In this document: positions 1 to 9,925 of the stretch, one piece after another
How positions within the stretch are numbered: position 1 is the first letter of the stretch
How the letters are laid out: every line of letters begins with the position of its first letter
Origin: Candidatus Omnitrophota bacterium
Lineage (GTDB): Bacteria; Omnitrophota; Gorgyraeia; Gygaellales; Profunditerraquicolaceae
DNA length: 64,000 bases
Reading direction: 5' to 3'
Assembly: GCA_023229385.1 (NCBI GenBank)
Contig: JALNZI010000003.1
Coordinates: forward strand, 1-64,000
Program-made: the position numbers and the translations under genes
The notes under the pieces: generated by a model
Seen by the model: the letters and a program-made list of their open reading frames with translations, nothing else
Databases searched by the model: none
Told to the model about the DNA's origin: nothing

Positions 1-110
1 CATTTTCAAATGATAATTAAACTGAAGATAATTTTAAAAAAGAACTTAAAAAACAATTTAGTGCTGGTGGTATTTCTGATTCATTTAATAAAACTTTATC
101 ATTACCCAAT
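1..110 (+). other. Left edge: coding-like sequence upstream of the hub gene, no normal start
   Basis: The reading frame of the following hub gene stays open upstream to position 21 and reads like ordinary phage protein. An in-frame TAA lies at 18-20, and the five codons before it in the same frame also look coding. No ATG or GTG occurs in that frame between 21 and 110. Frame 1 has an ATG at 10 and an A AAA AAG heptamer at 36-42, which is a classical bacterial -1 slippery site and would place ribosomes into the hub frame. The frame-1 peptide itself looks like out-of-frame AT-rich sequence, so I do not favour it. Whether this is an interrupted gene, a recoding site or an assembly error cannot be decided at the window edge. 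Confidence 0.4.
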
Positions 111-2987
111 TTGCGTAATATACAAAACTATTTATTTAATAAAATAGGTTATTATATAAGATTAAATTCTTTTATTGTTGAATATGGAAAAAGCAATTCT
201 ATAGGAAAAATTGATTTAACTAATCTTCCAGAACTTAGTTACTTAGATTTTTGGAATTTTCGATCAATTGAAGAAAATGATAGAAAAATTAAAATAATAA
301 AAGAGTTTTCAGAAAACCAAGATAATAAAAAAGATACAACAATTAAAATGTATCCAACATTTAAATTATTTTTTGTTGAAGAAGATAAAAATTTTATAAC
401 ACATAATTTTGATGATTATTATACACAGAATGCTATTCAATCTATTGAAATTGTAAGTAATAAAAATTCTGCAAGTAAAACCGCAAGAATTATTTTAAGT
501 AATGTTACTAATTCACTTACTGATAAAATGAGTCTTCTTAGAGAATCTGAAGATTTATTTGGTAATAGTATTGGTACTGATGTTAAAGCTAAAAACTTAT
601 TTCTAGGAACTCTAGATGTTAAACCTGGAACTCAAATAATTATTAAAATGGGATATGCTCCTTATGATAATCTATTAACTACTGTATTTCATGGAAGAAT
701 TATAGAGATGAATCCTGGAAGCATGGTGGAAATGATTTGTCAGGATTTTGCATCACAACTAAATCATAAAGTAGTATCAGAAAAATTTGGTGTTGCTTCT
801 ACTGTTAAAGATTATGGTGATATTGCTTCAGCTACTCTAGATATGATTCCTGGACTTGAAAAACTTGGTAAAGAATCTAAATTTAATATTATAAATACAG
901 ATAATTTTACTGGAAGAAATTTAAGAAATATTGGAAGTAATTTTGCTAATAGATATCTTATGAGTAATCTTTTTGGATCACTTTCAGCACTTAATGCTGC
1001 TAAAGATAATCCTAGAGATGAAAACATATATTTAAACTATAGTGCTGTAAATACTGTATATCATAAACCAACGTTTGACTGGATTATATATGATCAGACA
1101 GTCTGGAGTGTATTACAAGAATTATGTTTATATAATAGAGACAAAATTGCGACAATTAGGACATATAATGAAGATCCAATGTCTAGTAATAATAATCTAC
1201 GAGAAACAATAGTAGTTGGTGATAAAGCTGGTTATTATAAATGTACAGATTCTTTTGCATTATCTTCTTTAAATATTAAAGAACTTGATGCATTTGCTTC
1301 TGAATGGGATACTATTAAAAATTTAATTTTAAATAATAAATATAATTCTGCATATTGGGAAGTTACTAGAGAAGTAGCAAGTCTTAATGAAGGTGAAGTG
1401 TTTATATATAGACGTCTTAATAAATCTGGTGTTCAGTTATATTCTTTTCTACAGAATAAATTAAATTCTCTTGTACTTATTGCTCATCTTTTAGATACTT
1501 ATAAATTAAATAGTAGTCAGTATGTATTTGATCAACTTCTTACATCTCTTACTGAAAATAAGTTTTTTAAAGATGATTTTAAAGAAATGATATATAATAT
1601 TTATAATTTTAATAAAAATTATTTTATTAATACTGATCAATTAAATTCTACTATATTTGAGAGTTCTACAAAACAAGTTATTAACTTTGAAAAGATTATT
1701 ACTGATCTTAGAAAATATATTAAAGATGTACAATTTGTAAAAGAATCATATTATAATGTAAAAGATACATCTTCCAATATTGATCAAAAATATCTTAATG
1801 ATCCTCAGTATAAAAAGATTCAAAAACATCATCTTATAACAGATAGTTCAGATATTATATCAAATAACATTTCTCTTAATTCTTCATTTTCTAATGTTGT
1901 TAATGTTTATTATACCAATGAACCAAATATAAATACTGCATCGTTAGATAGTATTAGTCCTGATAAAATAAAAACAAGTGTTAATATGTGGAGTGTTAAA
2001 GCTTTTGGTGATCAGAAAGATGAGTTCTCTAGAATATTAAATAGTTATCAAAAGAATATAGATACAAATTGGTTTGATGTTTCTAATACTCTTGCTAGTT
2101 TTTATGGTAAATTTCAAAGAATTAAAGGACAAGAATCTTTAAAAAAATATAAAAATTTACAAAATTTTGAATTACCAAGATGGGATTTATTTCCATCATT
2201 TGTTCTTGTAGGTGTAAGATTACTTCAAAAAGAAGTTGAAAGGATGTATCAAGGTACAATTGAAATTGTTGGTAATCCTAAAATACAACCTTATGATATT
2301 ATACATTTACAAGATTACACAAATGATATGCATGGTGTTGTAGAAGTTGAAGAAGTCATTCATTCTTTTACTCCTGAACGAGGATATAGAACTATAATTA
2401 CTCCTAATCTTATAACTTATGATAGAGATCCTATACAACTTCAAGATATTCAAATTATTAATCAAATATATGATTTTTCTAATGTGAGAAGAAATGTTGC
2501 TCATGTTGCTAATATTGCTACTGCTGGTATGTTTAGTATTGTTTCAATGCTAGGACTTGCTGCAGGTGGTATTGGTGGGACAGTCACAGCAATTGGTGCA
2601 GGATTACCAGCATTAGGATTTTTATATAATGGAACAGTTGGAGCAGTTGTTAAACAACAGAAGTTTTTGTATGATCAATTAGGACATATTCTTGGAAGAG
2701 ATTGTATTAATTTTACTTCTTTATTATATCATGGAATGCCATTTATGACTGGATTTGATGGTGTTGATTATACTAATTTAAAAACTTTAATGAATCATAA
2801 AGTTGCTGATATTAAAAATCCAATTAATCGATTTTTATCTTTTGGAGATACTTTTGATGCTAATATTATCACTAACTGGAATCCTGAAGAATATGGAATT
2901 CTTCAATCTATATTTGGAAAGTTACCTATTACTAGCGATATTGCTAGTTATCAAAATTCAGGTTTAAAGACGGGATTTACTGAGTAA
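111..2987 (+). CDS. Baseplate hub protein (gpD/gp27-like)
   Basis: This is probably the baseplate hub or late-control-D-like protein that joins tail tube to baseplate. Around residues 718-737 it has the stretch that precedes a 'dIIhLqDYtndmhGvveVeeV' type segment and a Tyr/Asp-rich tail, as in gpD/gp27 hubs. Residues about 800-847 form a glycine-rich hydrophobic stretch with two possible membrane-active helices, followed by a roughly 110-residue C-terminal extension. At 958 aa it is far longer than gpD (about 380 aa), so extra domains are present. The TTG at 111 has no Shine-Dalgarno and the frame is open upstream to 21, so the real N-terminus is probably longer. The context is diagnostic: gp25- and gpJ-like genes follow immediately. 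Confidence 0.6.
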   Translation: MRNIQNYLFNKIGYYIRLNSFIVEYGKSNSIGKIDLTNLPELSYLDFWNFRSIEENDRKIKIIKEFSENQDNKKDTTIKMYPTFKLFFVEEDKNFITHNFDDYYTQNAIQSIEIVSNKNSASKTARIILSNVTNSLTDKMSLLRESEDLFGNSIGTDVKAKNLFLGTLDVKPGTQIIIKMGYAPYDNLLTTVFHGRIIEMNPGSMVEMICQDFASQLNHKVVSEKFGVASTVKDYGDIASATLDMIPGLEKLGKESKFNIINTDNFTGRNLRNIGSNFANRYLMSNLFGSLSALNAAKDNPRDENIYLNYSAVNTVYHKPTFDWIIYDQTVWSVLQELCLYNRDKIATIRTYNEDPMSSNNNLRETIVVGDKAGYYKCTDSFALSSLNIKELDAFASEWDTIKNLILNNKYNSAYWEVTREVASLNEGEVFIYRRLNKSGVQLYSFLQNKLNSLVLIAHLLDTYKLNSSQYVFDQLLTSLTENKFFKDDFKEMIYNIYNFNKNYFINTDQLNSTIFESSTKQVINFEKIITDLRKYIKDVQFVKESYYNVKDTSSNIDQKYLNDPQYKKIQKHHLITDSSDIISNNISLNSSFSNVVNVYYTNEPNINTASLDSISPDKIKTSVNMWSVKAFGDQKDEFSRILNSYQKNIDTNWFDVSNTLASFYGKFQRIKGQESLKKYKNLQNFELPRWDLFPSFVLVGVRLLQKEVERMYQGTIEIVGNPKIQPYDIIHLQDYTNDMHGVVEVEEVIHSFTPERGYRTIITPNLITYDRDPIQLQDIQIINQIYDFSNVRRNVAHVANIATAGMFSIVSMLGLAAGGIGGTVTAIGAGLPALGFLYNGTVGAVVKQQKFLYDQLGHILGRDCINFTSLLYHGMPFMTGFDGVDYTNLKTLMNHKVADIKNPINRFLSFGDTFDANIITNWNPEEYGILQSIFGKLPITSDIASYQNSGLKTGFTE

Positions 2988-3760
2988 TGTTTGATCTAGA
3001 AACAAAATATCAACTTAAAGCATTTGTTGGAACTATTGCTGGACTTAATTATTTTAATGATACTCATAAGATTATTAGATTAGAATTTAATAATAAATTT
3101 TATGATTTTAAATTTATAAGTTCAAATGAAGTTCCTAATCCTTCTAAACATTTAGCTATCGTTATAACAAGTGAAGAATTTTTATCTGATAATGCGTCTA
3201 TATCTGAAGAAAGATTAAATTATTTACCAGGAATAGTTGATAAATTTGGAAATATTGGTGATCTTCCATTAGGATTTGTTTATATAATTAATAAAAAACA
3301 AACTGTATCTGTTACTAATCCTAATAGTGGTGGAGCTGGATTTGCTATAAATAATACAAATATGTTTGATTATGATAAGATTGCAGTTTCAATCTCACCC
3401 CCTTTAGACAATGACTATACTAATACTGAAAAAGATGATAATAAACTTAATAAAAATGTTGGTATTTTTATAAATCATGATGGAACTATACTTGTTAAAT
3501 CCAAAGGTGGATCAATAACTCTTGGTGAAGAAGGAATATATTTAGCTGGTAATATAGCTTGGGAATCTTCTGAACATCAAAGAGAATGGATGATGGATAA
3601 TGGATTTCATAGATTTATACCATCAACAATGGTTTCTTTTGCTTTAGCATTACCTGAATTTCCGAATTTAACTACTTTTGCTAATATTGGAAATGCTGCT
3701 CAAAAAGTATTAAGTATTGTTAAAAAAGTTAGTAATATATCAAAAATTGTAGGTAAATAA
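2987..3760 (+). CDS. Baseplate spike-associated protein
   Basis: The start ATG shares one base with the hub stop codon, so translation is probably coupled. The N-terminal half (residues about 1-100) looks like a small beta-barrel of the OB type. Residues about 155-190 contain a run of short hydrophilic beta strands ('GTILVKSKGGSITLGEEGIYL'-like) typical of the spike part of gpV/gp5/gp45 proteins. The C-terminus (about 205-257) is more hydrophobic and helical. Position between the hub and the gp25-like gene matches the spike slot of myovirus baseplate operons. No lysozyme domain is visible. The spike assignment is inferred from order and from the beta pattern rather than a clear family match. 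Confidence 0.5.
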   Translation: MFDLETKYQLKAFVGTIAGLNYFNDTHKIIRLEFNNKFYDFKFISSNEVPNPSKHLAIVITSEEFLSDNASISEERLNYLPGIVDKFGNIGDLPLGFVYIINKKQTVSVTNPNSGGAGFAINNTNMFDYDKIAVSISPPLDNDYTNTEKDDNKLNKNVGIFINHDGTILVKSKGGSITLGEEGIYLAGNIAWESSEHQREWMMDNGFHRFIPSTMVSFALALPEFPNLTTFANIGNAAQKVLSIVKKVSNISKIVGK

Positions 3761-4287
3761 TGGCTGAATTTTTTGAAGGAATGAGAGATATTAGATTAAA
3801 TTATGATCTAGATATTAACTTTAAAAACGGTGACTTATTAACTACTACTGGAATTGATTATATTCAAATTGAGATATATAAATTACTTATTACTGAACCT
3901 GGAGATTGGAAAGCTTCTCCTAAACTTGGGTGTACTCCAAATATTTTTACTGGAGCACAAAATACTAAAGACACTGGTAAAAAAATAGAAAATTATCTTA
4001 AAGAAGGTTTAAAAGATACTGTTTTTCCAAGTCAAGTTAATGTAAGAGTTGTACCTACTAATTATACAAATATAATGATATTTATTGATATACTATTACA
4101 AAATTTTGAAATTGATTCTATTCCTTTCGAATTTGATTTTATTAATGGAATTAAAAAATTTAATAAATTAGATTATGTTGTTAATAAACCAAAATCATCA
4201 ATCGAATATAAAATAAATAATATATCAAATATTAAACGACCAAATAAATATTTACAACGATTACGAGAAGATACTTTAAGTTTGTAA
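3760..4287 (+). CDS. Baseplate wedge protein, gp25/gpW-like
   Basis: This 175-aa protein has the gp25-like (GPW_gp25) signature. A charged N-terminus is followed by 'fkNGDLLTTtGIDYIQIEIYKLLITEPGDW', then a helix and the closing strands 'vNVRVVPTNYTNIMIFIDILL'. In T4 and P2 this protein is part of the wedge/inner baseplate ring and contacts the sheath initiation ring. The ATG overlaps the previous stop by one base. A C-terminal tail of about 40 basic residues extends beyond the usual domain. It is one of the best supported structural calls in the window. Confidence 0.8.
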   Translation: MAEFFEGMRDIRLNYDLDINFKNGDLLTTTGIDYIQIEIYKLLITEPGDWKASPKLGCTPNIFTGAQNTKDTGKKIENYLKEGLKDTVFPSQVNVRVVPTNYTNIMIFIDILLQNFEIDSIPFEFDFINGIKKFNKLDYVVNKPKSSIEYKINNISNIKRPNKYLQRLREDTLSL

Positions 4288-4297
4288 TGGAGAAATA

Positions 4298-5551
4298 ATG
4301 GCTACACGACGATCATATATAAATATTGTTGAAGATGGAAGAACTCGATTAGAACAAAATAGTCCTGTTAATAATTTTAATCAACAAGGAATTTCAAAAG
4401 CATTTCTAGATATTCTTGGTGTTGAAGTTGAAAAACAATATGATAATCTAGAGTATGTTTATAGGGCAATTGATCCAACAAAAGCTACTGGAAGTGATCT
4501 AGAAAAAATAGGATATCTTGTTGGAGAATATAGGACTGAAGCAGTTACACCATCTGATTATTCTACTACAAACTTTTATTTTTATATCGATCCTAAAATT
4601 AATATGAGTTTATCTTCAATGATAAAACGAAGTTATACATATGAAGAAAGAAATACTCTTGTTTCTAATGGTTTTTTAACTAATGACATATATGGAGAAC
4701 CACAAAATTTAATTATACCAATTGATACAGTTGTTCAAAATTTTGATGGAACAATATCTTATACAACTATTAATTCTGTTATTTTAAATAATACTGATAG
4801 TTATGTTGGAATAATTGCTACAAATACTGGACCAAGTTATAATGTAGAAACTAATACACTTATTGCTCATACACTTCATCAAATTCCAGAACTTAGAAAA
4901 ATTTCACAATATATTAAATGTTCAAATAGATTTCCAATTCAAAATGGAAAATATTCAATAAATGATGATGAATTAAGATATAAAATTTCTACTTCTAGAA
5001 GTTCAATTAGATCAAATGAATTATCAATACGTAGATCAGCATTAAGTGTTCCTGGTGTTAGAGATATTCTTTTTGAAAAAAATAAATATGGTGCTGGTAC
5101 TGTTAATATAATTATTGATGGAGTATCACCACTAATTTCTCAAGGGCTTATAGATGCTGTTAAAGAAAAAGTTCAACAAGAACAATCATATGGTGATACA
5201 ATATATGTTAATAGACCAGAATATATTGGAATAGAATTAGATATTGGTATTGTAATTACTTTAGGTACTATAGATGAATTAAGTGTTAAACAACTTGTTA
5301 AAAGTTCAATTATTCAATATATTAATGATCTTCCTATTGGTGGAGAAATTATTTGGAATAGAATAATAGATGTTGTAATGGATGTTTCTGGAGTTGAAGA
5401 TATTGTACCAAGAACATTTAAATTAGGTGAGTACGATATTTTCCATAAACTTATTAAAAATCAAATAATACTACAATTTCAAAATCAAAAAGCCAGTCTA
5501 ACACAAAAGTTTTTTTGTGATTATGGACTTTGTAATATATGTATAGTATAA
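4298..5551 (+). CDS. Baseplate wedge protein, gp6/gpJ-like
   Basis: This 417-aa protein fits the Baseplate_J family, which forms the wedge ring around the hub. The N-terminus has a helical segment in which the chain is said to be attached to its neighbours ('FLDILGVEVEKQYDNLEYV', then 'TGSDLEKIGYLVG'). The centre is beta-rich, and the C-terminal third has the family hallmark 'VPGVRDILFEKN...GAGTVNIIIDG', followed by the strand-helix-strand repeat with 'INDLPIGGEIIWNRIIDVVMDVSGVEDI'. A GGAG Shine-Dalgarno lies about 6 nt before the ATG. It directly follows the gp25-like gene, as in P2-like and T4-like wedge operons. Confidence 0.8.
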   Translation: MATRRSYINIVEDGRTRLEQNSPVNNFNQQGISKAFLDILGVEVEKQYDNLEYVYRAIDPTKATGSDLEKIGYLVGEYRTEAVTPSDYSTTNFYFYIDPKINMSLSSMIKRSYTYEERNTLVSNGFLTNDIYGEPQNLIIPIDTVVQNFDGTISYTTINSVILNNTDSYVGIIATNTGPSYNVETNTLIAHTLHQIPELRKISQYIKCSNRFPIQNGKYSINDDELRYKISTSRSSIRSNELSIRRSALSVPGVRDILFEKNKYGAGTVNIIIDGVSPLISQGLIDAVKEKVQQEQSYGDTIYVNRPEYIGIELDIGIVITLGTIDELSVKQLVKSSIIQYINDLPIGGEIIWNRIIDVVMDVSGVEDIVPRTFKLGEYDIFHKLIKNQIILQFQNQKASLTQKFFCDYGLCNICIV

Positions 5552-5552
5552 T

Positions 5553-7826
5553 ATGAATACAAAATTACCATCTCAAGCTAAATCAACTGAACGATTACTT
5601 AGATCTGTTTTACCAGAACATTTTAAAATGGTATCTGATAAAAATTCTAATGGATATAAGTATGTTAATCTTTTATATGGTATTGAATGTGATAATATTT
5701 TAGATTCTATACGGGAAGTTTATAATGAATCTTTTATTACTTCTTTTGATTTAAGTAAAGATTATGAATTATATGAAGCTAATTTATCTGGAGTTCCAAC
5801 TACTTCTTATTTAAATTCAAGTGGATTATTTCCAATTAAAATTACAAATGAATATGAATTTTATAATGGTGATCCAACTAGAATCATTCCTAATGGAACT
5901 TTAGAACTTCCAATGTATTATTTATCTTATACTGGAGTTCTTCAAGCAAGTGGTGAATTTAAAAATGGTTTTGATATAGGATTTAATGAACCATGTTGGT
6001 CTCAAATATCTGGAATAATTGGATTAGAATATATAAGAAAAGATATGAGAGGTTCTGGATATTTAATTATAACTTCAGATATAGATCAAACTTCTGGATT
6101 TTTTAATAATATGTATCCAGTGTTTTCAATTGATGTTGGAAATAATTTAAAAACAAGTGGAGATTTTGTAAATACTTATGGAATATTTAATGGGGTTAAG
6201 GAACAAAACTTTTCTGGAAGTTTAACTAATGAAATATTATATCCAATAGATTCAAAAACACTTTTAGAAAGATATCCATTATATAGAGAAGTTCTAGATG
6301 ATAGTGGAATTTTACGTACTATAGATCATTATGAACCGTATCATGGATGGACTAAAAATGCTAATGGTCAAATTATTGCTGTAGTTGATTATTCTGGTGA
6401 ATATTATTATGATAATTCAGGTGAAAAAATATATTATAAGACATCATATAATAATCCATATGGATATAATAATTATACAAAAGCTTATTTAGATTTAAAA
6501 TATATACCAATAAGTGGAACACTTAAAGTTTATGATATAGATATTTTAGATACAAGTGGTAATGCAACTGAAATACCTTATAGTGGCAAAAACTTATATT
6601 ATTATAAATCTCCTAAAATGTTTTTAGGTAATACTTCTGGTGAATTAGATGCTCAATTTGATCCAATATACCTTGGTTACGAATCAATTGTTCCAAGTGG
6701 AATGGGTTTTAGTTCAAATATGGAAGGTTCTGGATGTTCATTATATAAAGTTACTACTTGGAATTATTTACATGAAAGTGGTAAATTAGATGAAGGTTCA
6801 TTAAGTTATATAGATGGTACTGAAAATATTACAAATAGAATTAGTTTATCTGGATATCATAGTAGATATATGGTTGAGTATAAATATAAAATATATGATA
6901 ATGATAGATATGTATCTTCTTTAAATTCAAATGGTTCTATTTCTTTTCATACACCAAGTCCAATAATTACTAATTATAAAAATAATGATTATGTTTTAAT
7001 TGATTATGACTTTACTAAAAATCCTGATTATAAAAATGAAAATTCTAAAATAATAACTTTTGATGGATTAAAATATAGACCAGGATGTAGAATTAATAAA
7101 ATATCTTTTGATATTCCATTTCTTTTTAATGAAAATGAAATTACTGAAAATTTATATATTAATACAAATAAAGAATATGCAGGATATTCTAATGAATTTA
7201 TTCCACAATTTAATGATTTAAGATATTATGTTTTAAATTGTTTATTTTCATCGGACGTGTCTGGAAATTTAATTGAAACTGATTTAACTAATACTGGAAA
7301 CGATTTGACTTATAGTGGTAATAATAATATATTTAAGATTAATTATAATACATTTTTTGGTAAAAAAATTATAAATACTGGTAATGAGTCTTATTTTTAT
7401 AAAGACAATTATAGTTTTCTTAATATAAATACTTTTTTTAAATTTGATTTTAGATTAAATACAATACAAAATGGAAGATTATTAGAAATCTATGATGTTA
7501 TTACTTCTACATATATATTTTTAGATATAGATCAATCTGGTAGATTAATTATATATTCTAATAATAAAATATTTTATTCAACAAGTAATTTAATATCAAA
7601 TTTTAATTATAAAAGTTTAATATTAAAATATTCTCCAGATGAGTTTTCATCAAGTATACCAACTTTTAAAATATATTTTAAAGATAGTGAGCAACTTGGT
7701 TATTCAATTATAAATTTAAGTGAAAGTTCTGATAGTAATATTAATTTAATTGATCATACATCATTAAAAGTTTTTAAAAATATGAGTATTGATATTGGTG
7801 GTTTTTCTGTATTTTATGAGGATTAA
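5553..7826 (+). CDS. Large peripheral baseplate/tail protein with LamG-like C-terminus
   Basis: The first roughly 100 residues (helical, 'LLRSVLPEHFKMVSDKNSNG') resemble the N-terminal attachment parts of gpI/gp7-type peripheral wedge proteins. The central part is beta-rich with about two dozen Ser-Gly dipeptides at loop-like positions. Residues about 560-757 look like a concanavalin/LamG-like jelly roll ('NINTFFKFDFRLNTIQNGRLLEIYD' type strands), a fold often used for glycan binding. The gene starts 1 nt after the gpJ-like stop. The virion role is well supported by position; the exact function (wedge periphery or receptor binding) is inferred. Confidence 0.5.
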   Translation: MNTKLPSQAKSTERLLRSVLPEHFKMVSDKNSNGYKYVNLLYGIECDNILDSIREVYNESFITSFDLSKDYELYEANLSGVPTTSYLNSSGLFPIKITNEYEFYNGDPTRIIPNGTLELPMYYLSYTGVLQASGEFKNGFDIGFNEPCWSQISGIIGLEYIRKDMRGSGYLIITSDIDQTSGFFNNMYPVFSIDVGNNLKTSGDFVNTYGIFNGVKEQNFSGSLTNEILYPIDSKTLLERYPLYREVLDDSGILRTIDHYEPYHGWTKNANGQIIAVVDYSGEYYYDNSGEKIYYKTSYNNPYGYNNYTKAYLDLKYIPISGTLKVYDIDILDTSGNATEIPYSGKNLYYYKSPKMFLGNTSGELDAQFDPIYLGYESIVPSGMGFSSNMEGSGCSLYKVTTWNYLHESGKLDEGSLSYIDGTENITNRISLSGYHSRYMVEYKYKIYDNDRYVSSLNSNGSISFHTPSPIITNYKNNDYVLIDYDFTKNPDYKNENSKIITFDGLKYRPGCRINKISFDIPFLFNENEITENLYINTNKEYAGYSNEFIPQFNDLRYYVLNCLFSSDVSGNLIETDLTNTGNDLTYSGNNNIFKINYNTFFGKKIINTGNESYFYKDNYSFLNINTFFKFDFRLNTIQNGRLLEIYDVITSTYIFLDIDQSGRLIIYSNNKIFYSTSNLISNFNYKSLILKYSPDEFSSSIPTFKIYFKDSEQLGYSIINLSESSDSNINLIDHTSLKVFKNMSIDIGGFSVFYED

Positions 7827-7828
7827 TA

Positions 7829-9913
7829 ATGTTAATTAAAAATGTTAAATATGATGGTTCTGGAGATTATACAGATATAACAACTGCTTTCAATGATATG
7901 TTAATTAGTGGTGTGGCTGCTACAGGATTAATATCTGATTATTTAATGTTAGTTGATGGTGGTACATATAGTGGTACATTAAGTGGTTTTATACCATATA
8001 GTGGAAAATTCAATATTATTGGTAGTGGGACATTATTTAATTTAACATCATCAATATCTAATATTAGTGGAACTTATCAATCTTATTTTGCATCAAATTT
8101 ATATATTGAAAATTTTATATTTAATTGTTCTGGAATTAATAATTATTCTTTTCAAATTCCATCAGGATTTGGATTAGCATTAAAAAATTCTCAATTTATT
8201 AATACTTTTAGTGGAATATATAATTCTGGTGTTGTAGTATTAGATAACGTATCTAGTTGTGGAATTTCTGGATCAGATATATTTATATATAGTCCTAATG
8301 GATTTGAACAAATTATTAATTCAGATATATCTAGATATCATACGGCTATTAATAGTTATAATATTAATATTAAAAATTCGAATATTCATCATAATAATAG
8401 TGGAATTTATTGTAATAATTTATTTGATATTTATTTATATAAAAGTTTATTATATTCAAATATTTGTGATATTAGAATTGGATCTGGTAATTGTTATATA
8501 GATAATTCGACTATAAGTGGAAATATATATACTTCTGGAACTAGTATTTATGTTAATTCTTCTATTATTAATGGAATAAATAATATTAGTGGAATTGTAA
8601 CTTCTGGATCTACTTTATACAATTCAAATTTATATAATTCAAATTTAAATACTTTATTAACAGTTAGTGGAAATAAATATGGTGATCCTAAATTTAATAA
8701 TATTTCTATTGGAGATTATAGATTAAAATTTAAACAAACTGAAGGTTCTCAAGCTATAGAAATTAAATCAAATTCTAATTATTCTGATTCAATTAATTTT
8801 ATAGTTGATCATAGTAAATTACAAATATATGATAGTAATGGAATATTTACAAATAATGAATTTTTACCATATATATATACTCAAGATTCAAGTATAATAT
8901 TTAGTGATTATAATAGAGAAATTAAATTTTCTGAATTAAAAAATTTGTATAAAAAATTATATTATAAATTATATATTAATCTACAATTTGAAGAATATAA
9001 TATTTTAACAGATTCAACTTTTAATTTAAATCAAAATGAATATGATAAACATCCTTGGGATTGGGATTATAATGAAATTCAAACAACTCAAATAATTGAT
9101 AATAATATGTATATTATTCCAAGATCTTTTATAGATATTGAAAATATAATTTTAAATAAAATACCAATATTACCAACTAATATATCATTTTCAAATATAA
9201 TTAAAGATAATATTAAATGTTATATAGTTCCAGATCTACGTGGAGTTTCTTATGATTATAGTTTATCTTCTCCTGGAAATACAATTGTTTGGATGATAGA
9301 TGGATTAAATCAGTCTTTAATTAAAAAAGATGCATATTCTGATGAGTATCTAGAAAATTATCCATTACTTTGTTATAATCCTACAAAATCTATAATTAGA
9401 CCATCTGGATTAATTTATACTGGAGTTGATGGAGATTATTATACATTTATTAAATATGATAATCCAAATTTTAAACTTAAAGGTTTAAGTGAACTTGGTG
9501 ATTTTCAATGGATTGCTACTGATATTAATCAAAATTTTGATATACGAGGAATTAAAGTTTATAAAAATAATTTGTTTATAACTGCTGGAAAGTATCCTAT
9601 TAATATAACTAATAGATTAATTATTCCAAGTGGTGAGCCAGTTGGACAATTATTATGGTATAATAATAATGATTTGTTTTTTAATTATATTAAATCTATT
9701 GATAATATTAATAATACCACATTAGCTTCTGGAAATTATTATCCGACTGATCTTACTTTTTACGAAGATGGTACTTTAATGATAGCTGATTATTATAATC
9801 AAAGTGGATTATATAAATATAATCTAGCATATGATTATTGCATGATAAATTCTACTTATGATAATGAAACAAAAGTTATTTTAAGAGAATATTATGATAA
9901 CGTTGAAATATAA
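7829..9913 (+). CDS. Beta-helix tail protein with propeller-like C-terminus
   Basis: The N-terminus ('KYDGSGDYTDITTAFNDM') is the standard opening of right-handed beta-helix proteins of the pectin-lyase fold. Residues about 20-290 carry the short Asn/Ile/Ser strand repeats of such a solenoid. From about 340 the protein changes to a different domain. Residues about 560-690 contain strands of the type 'YPTDLTFYEDGTLMIADYY', reminiscent of NHL/beta-propeller blades. No signal peptide is present, unlike the beta-helix genes at 20-24.5 kb, consistent with a virion fibre or spike. A GAGGAT Shine-Dalgarno precedes the ATG. Enzymatic activity cannot be judged. Confidence 0.5.
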   Translation: MLIKNVKYDGSGDYTDITTAFNDMLISGVAATGLISDYLMLVDGGTYSGTLSGFIPYSGKFNIIGSGTLFNLTSSISNISGTYQSYFASNLYIENFIFNCSGINNYSFQIPSGFGLALKNSQFINTFSGIYNSGVVVLDNVSSCGISGSDIFIYSPNGFEQIINSDISRYHTAINSYNINIKNSNIHHNNSGIYCNNLFDIYLYKSLLYSNICDIRIGSGNCYIDNSTISGNIYTSGTSIYVNSSIINGINNISGIVTSGSTLYNSNLYNSNLNTLLTVSGNKYGDPKFNNISIGDYRLKFKQTEGSQAIEIKSNSNYSDSINFIVDHSKLQIYDSNGIFTNNEFLPYIYTQDSSIIFSDYNREIKFSELKNLYKKLYYKLYINLQFEEYNILTDSTFNLNQNEYDKHPWDWDYNEIQTTQIIDNNMYIIPRSFIDIENIILNKIPILPTNISFSNIIKDNIKCYIVPDLRGVSYDYSLSSPGNTIVWMIDGLNQSLIKKDAYSDEYLENYPLLCYNPTKSIIRPSGLIYTGVDGDYYTFIKYDNPNFKLKGLSELGDFQWIATDINQNFDIRGIKVYKNNLFITAGKYPINITNRLIIPSGEPVGQLLWYNNNDLFFNYIKSIDNINNTTLASGNYYPTDLTFYEDGTLMIADYYNQSGLYKYNLAYDYCMINSTYDNETKVILREYYDNVEI

Positions 9914-9925
9914 AAGGAATTAAAT

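Noticed and set aside
36..42. A AAA AAG heptamer as a proven programmed frameshift site
   Set aside because: The peptide of the frame before the slip looks like out-of-frame AT-rich translation, so the heptamer may be chance; it is kept only as an open question.
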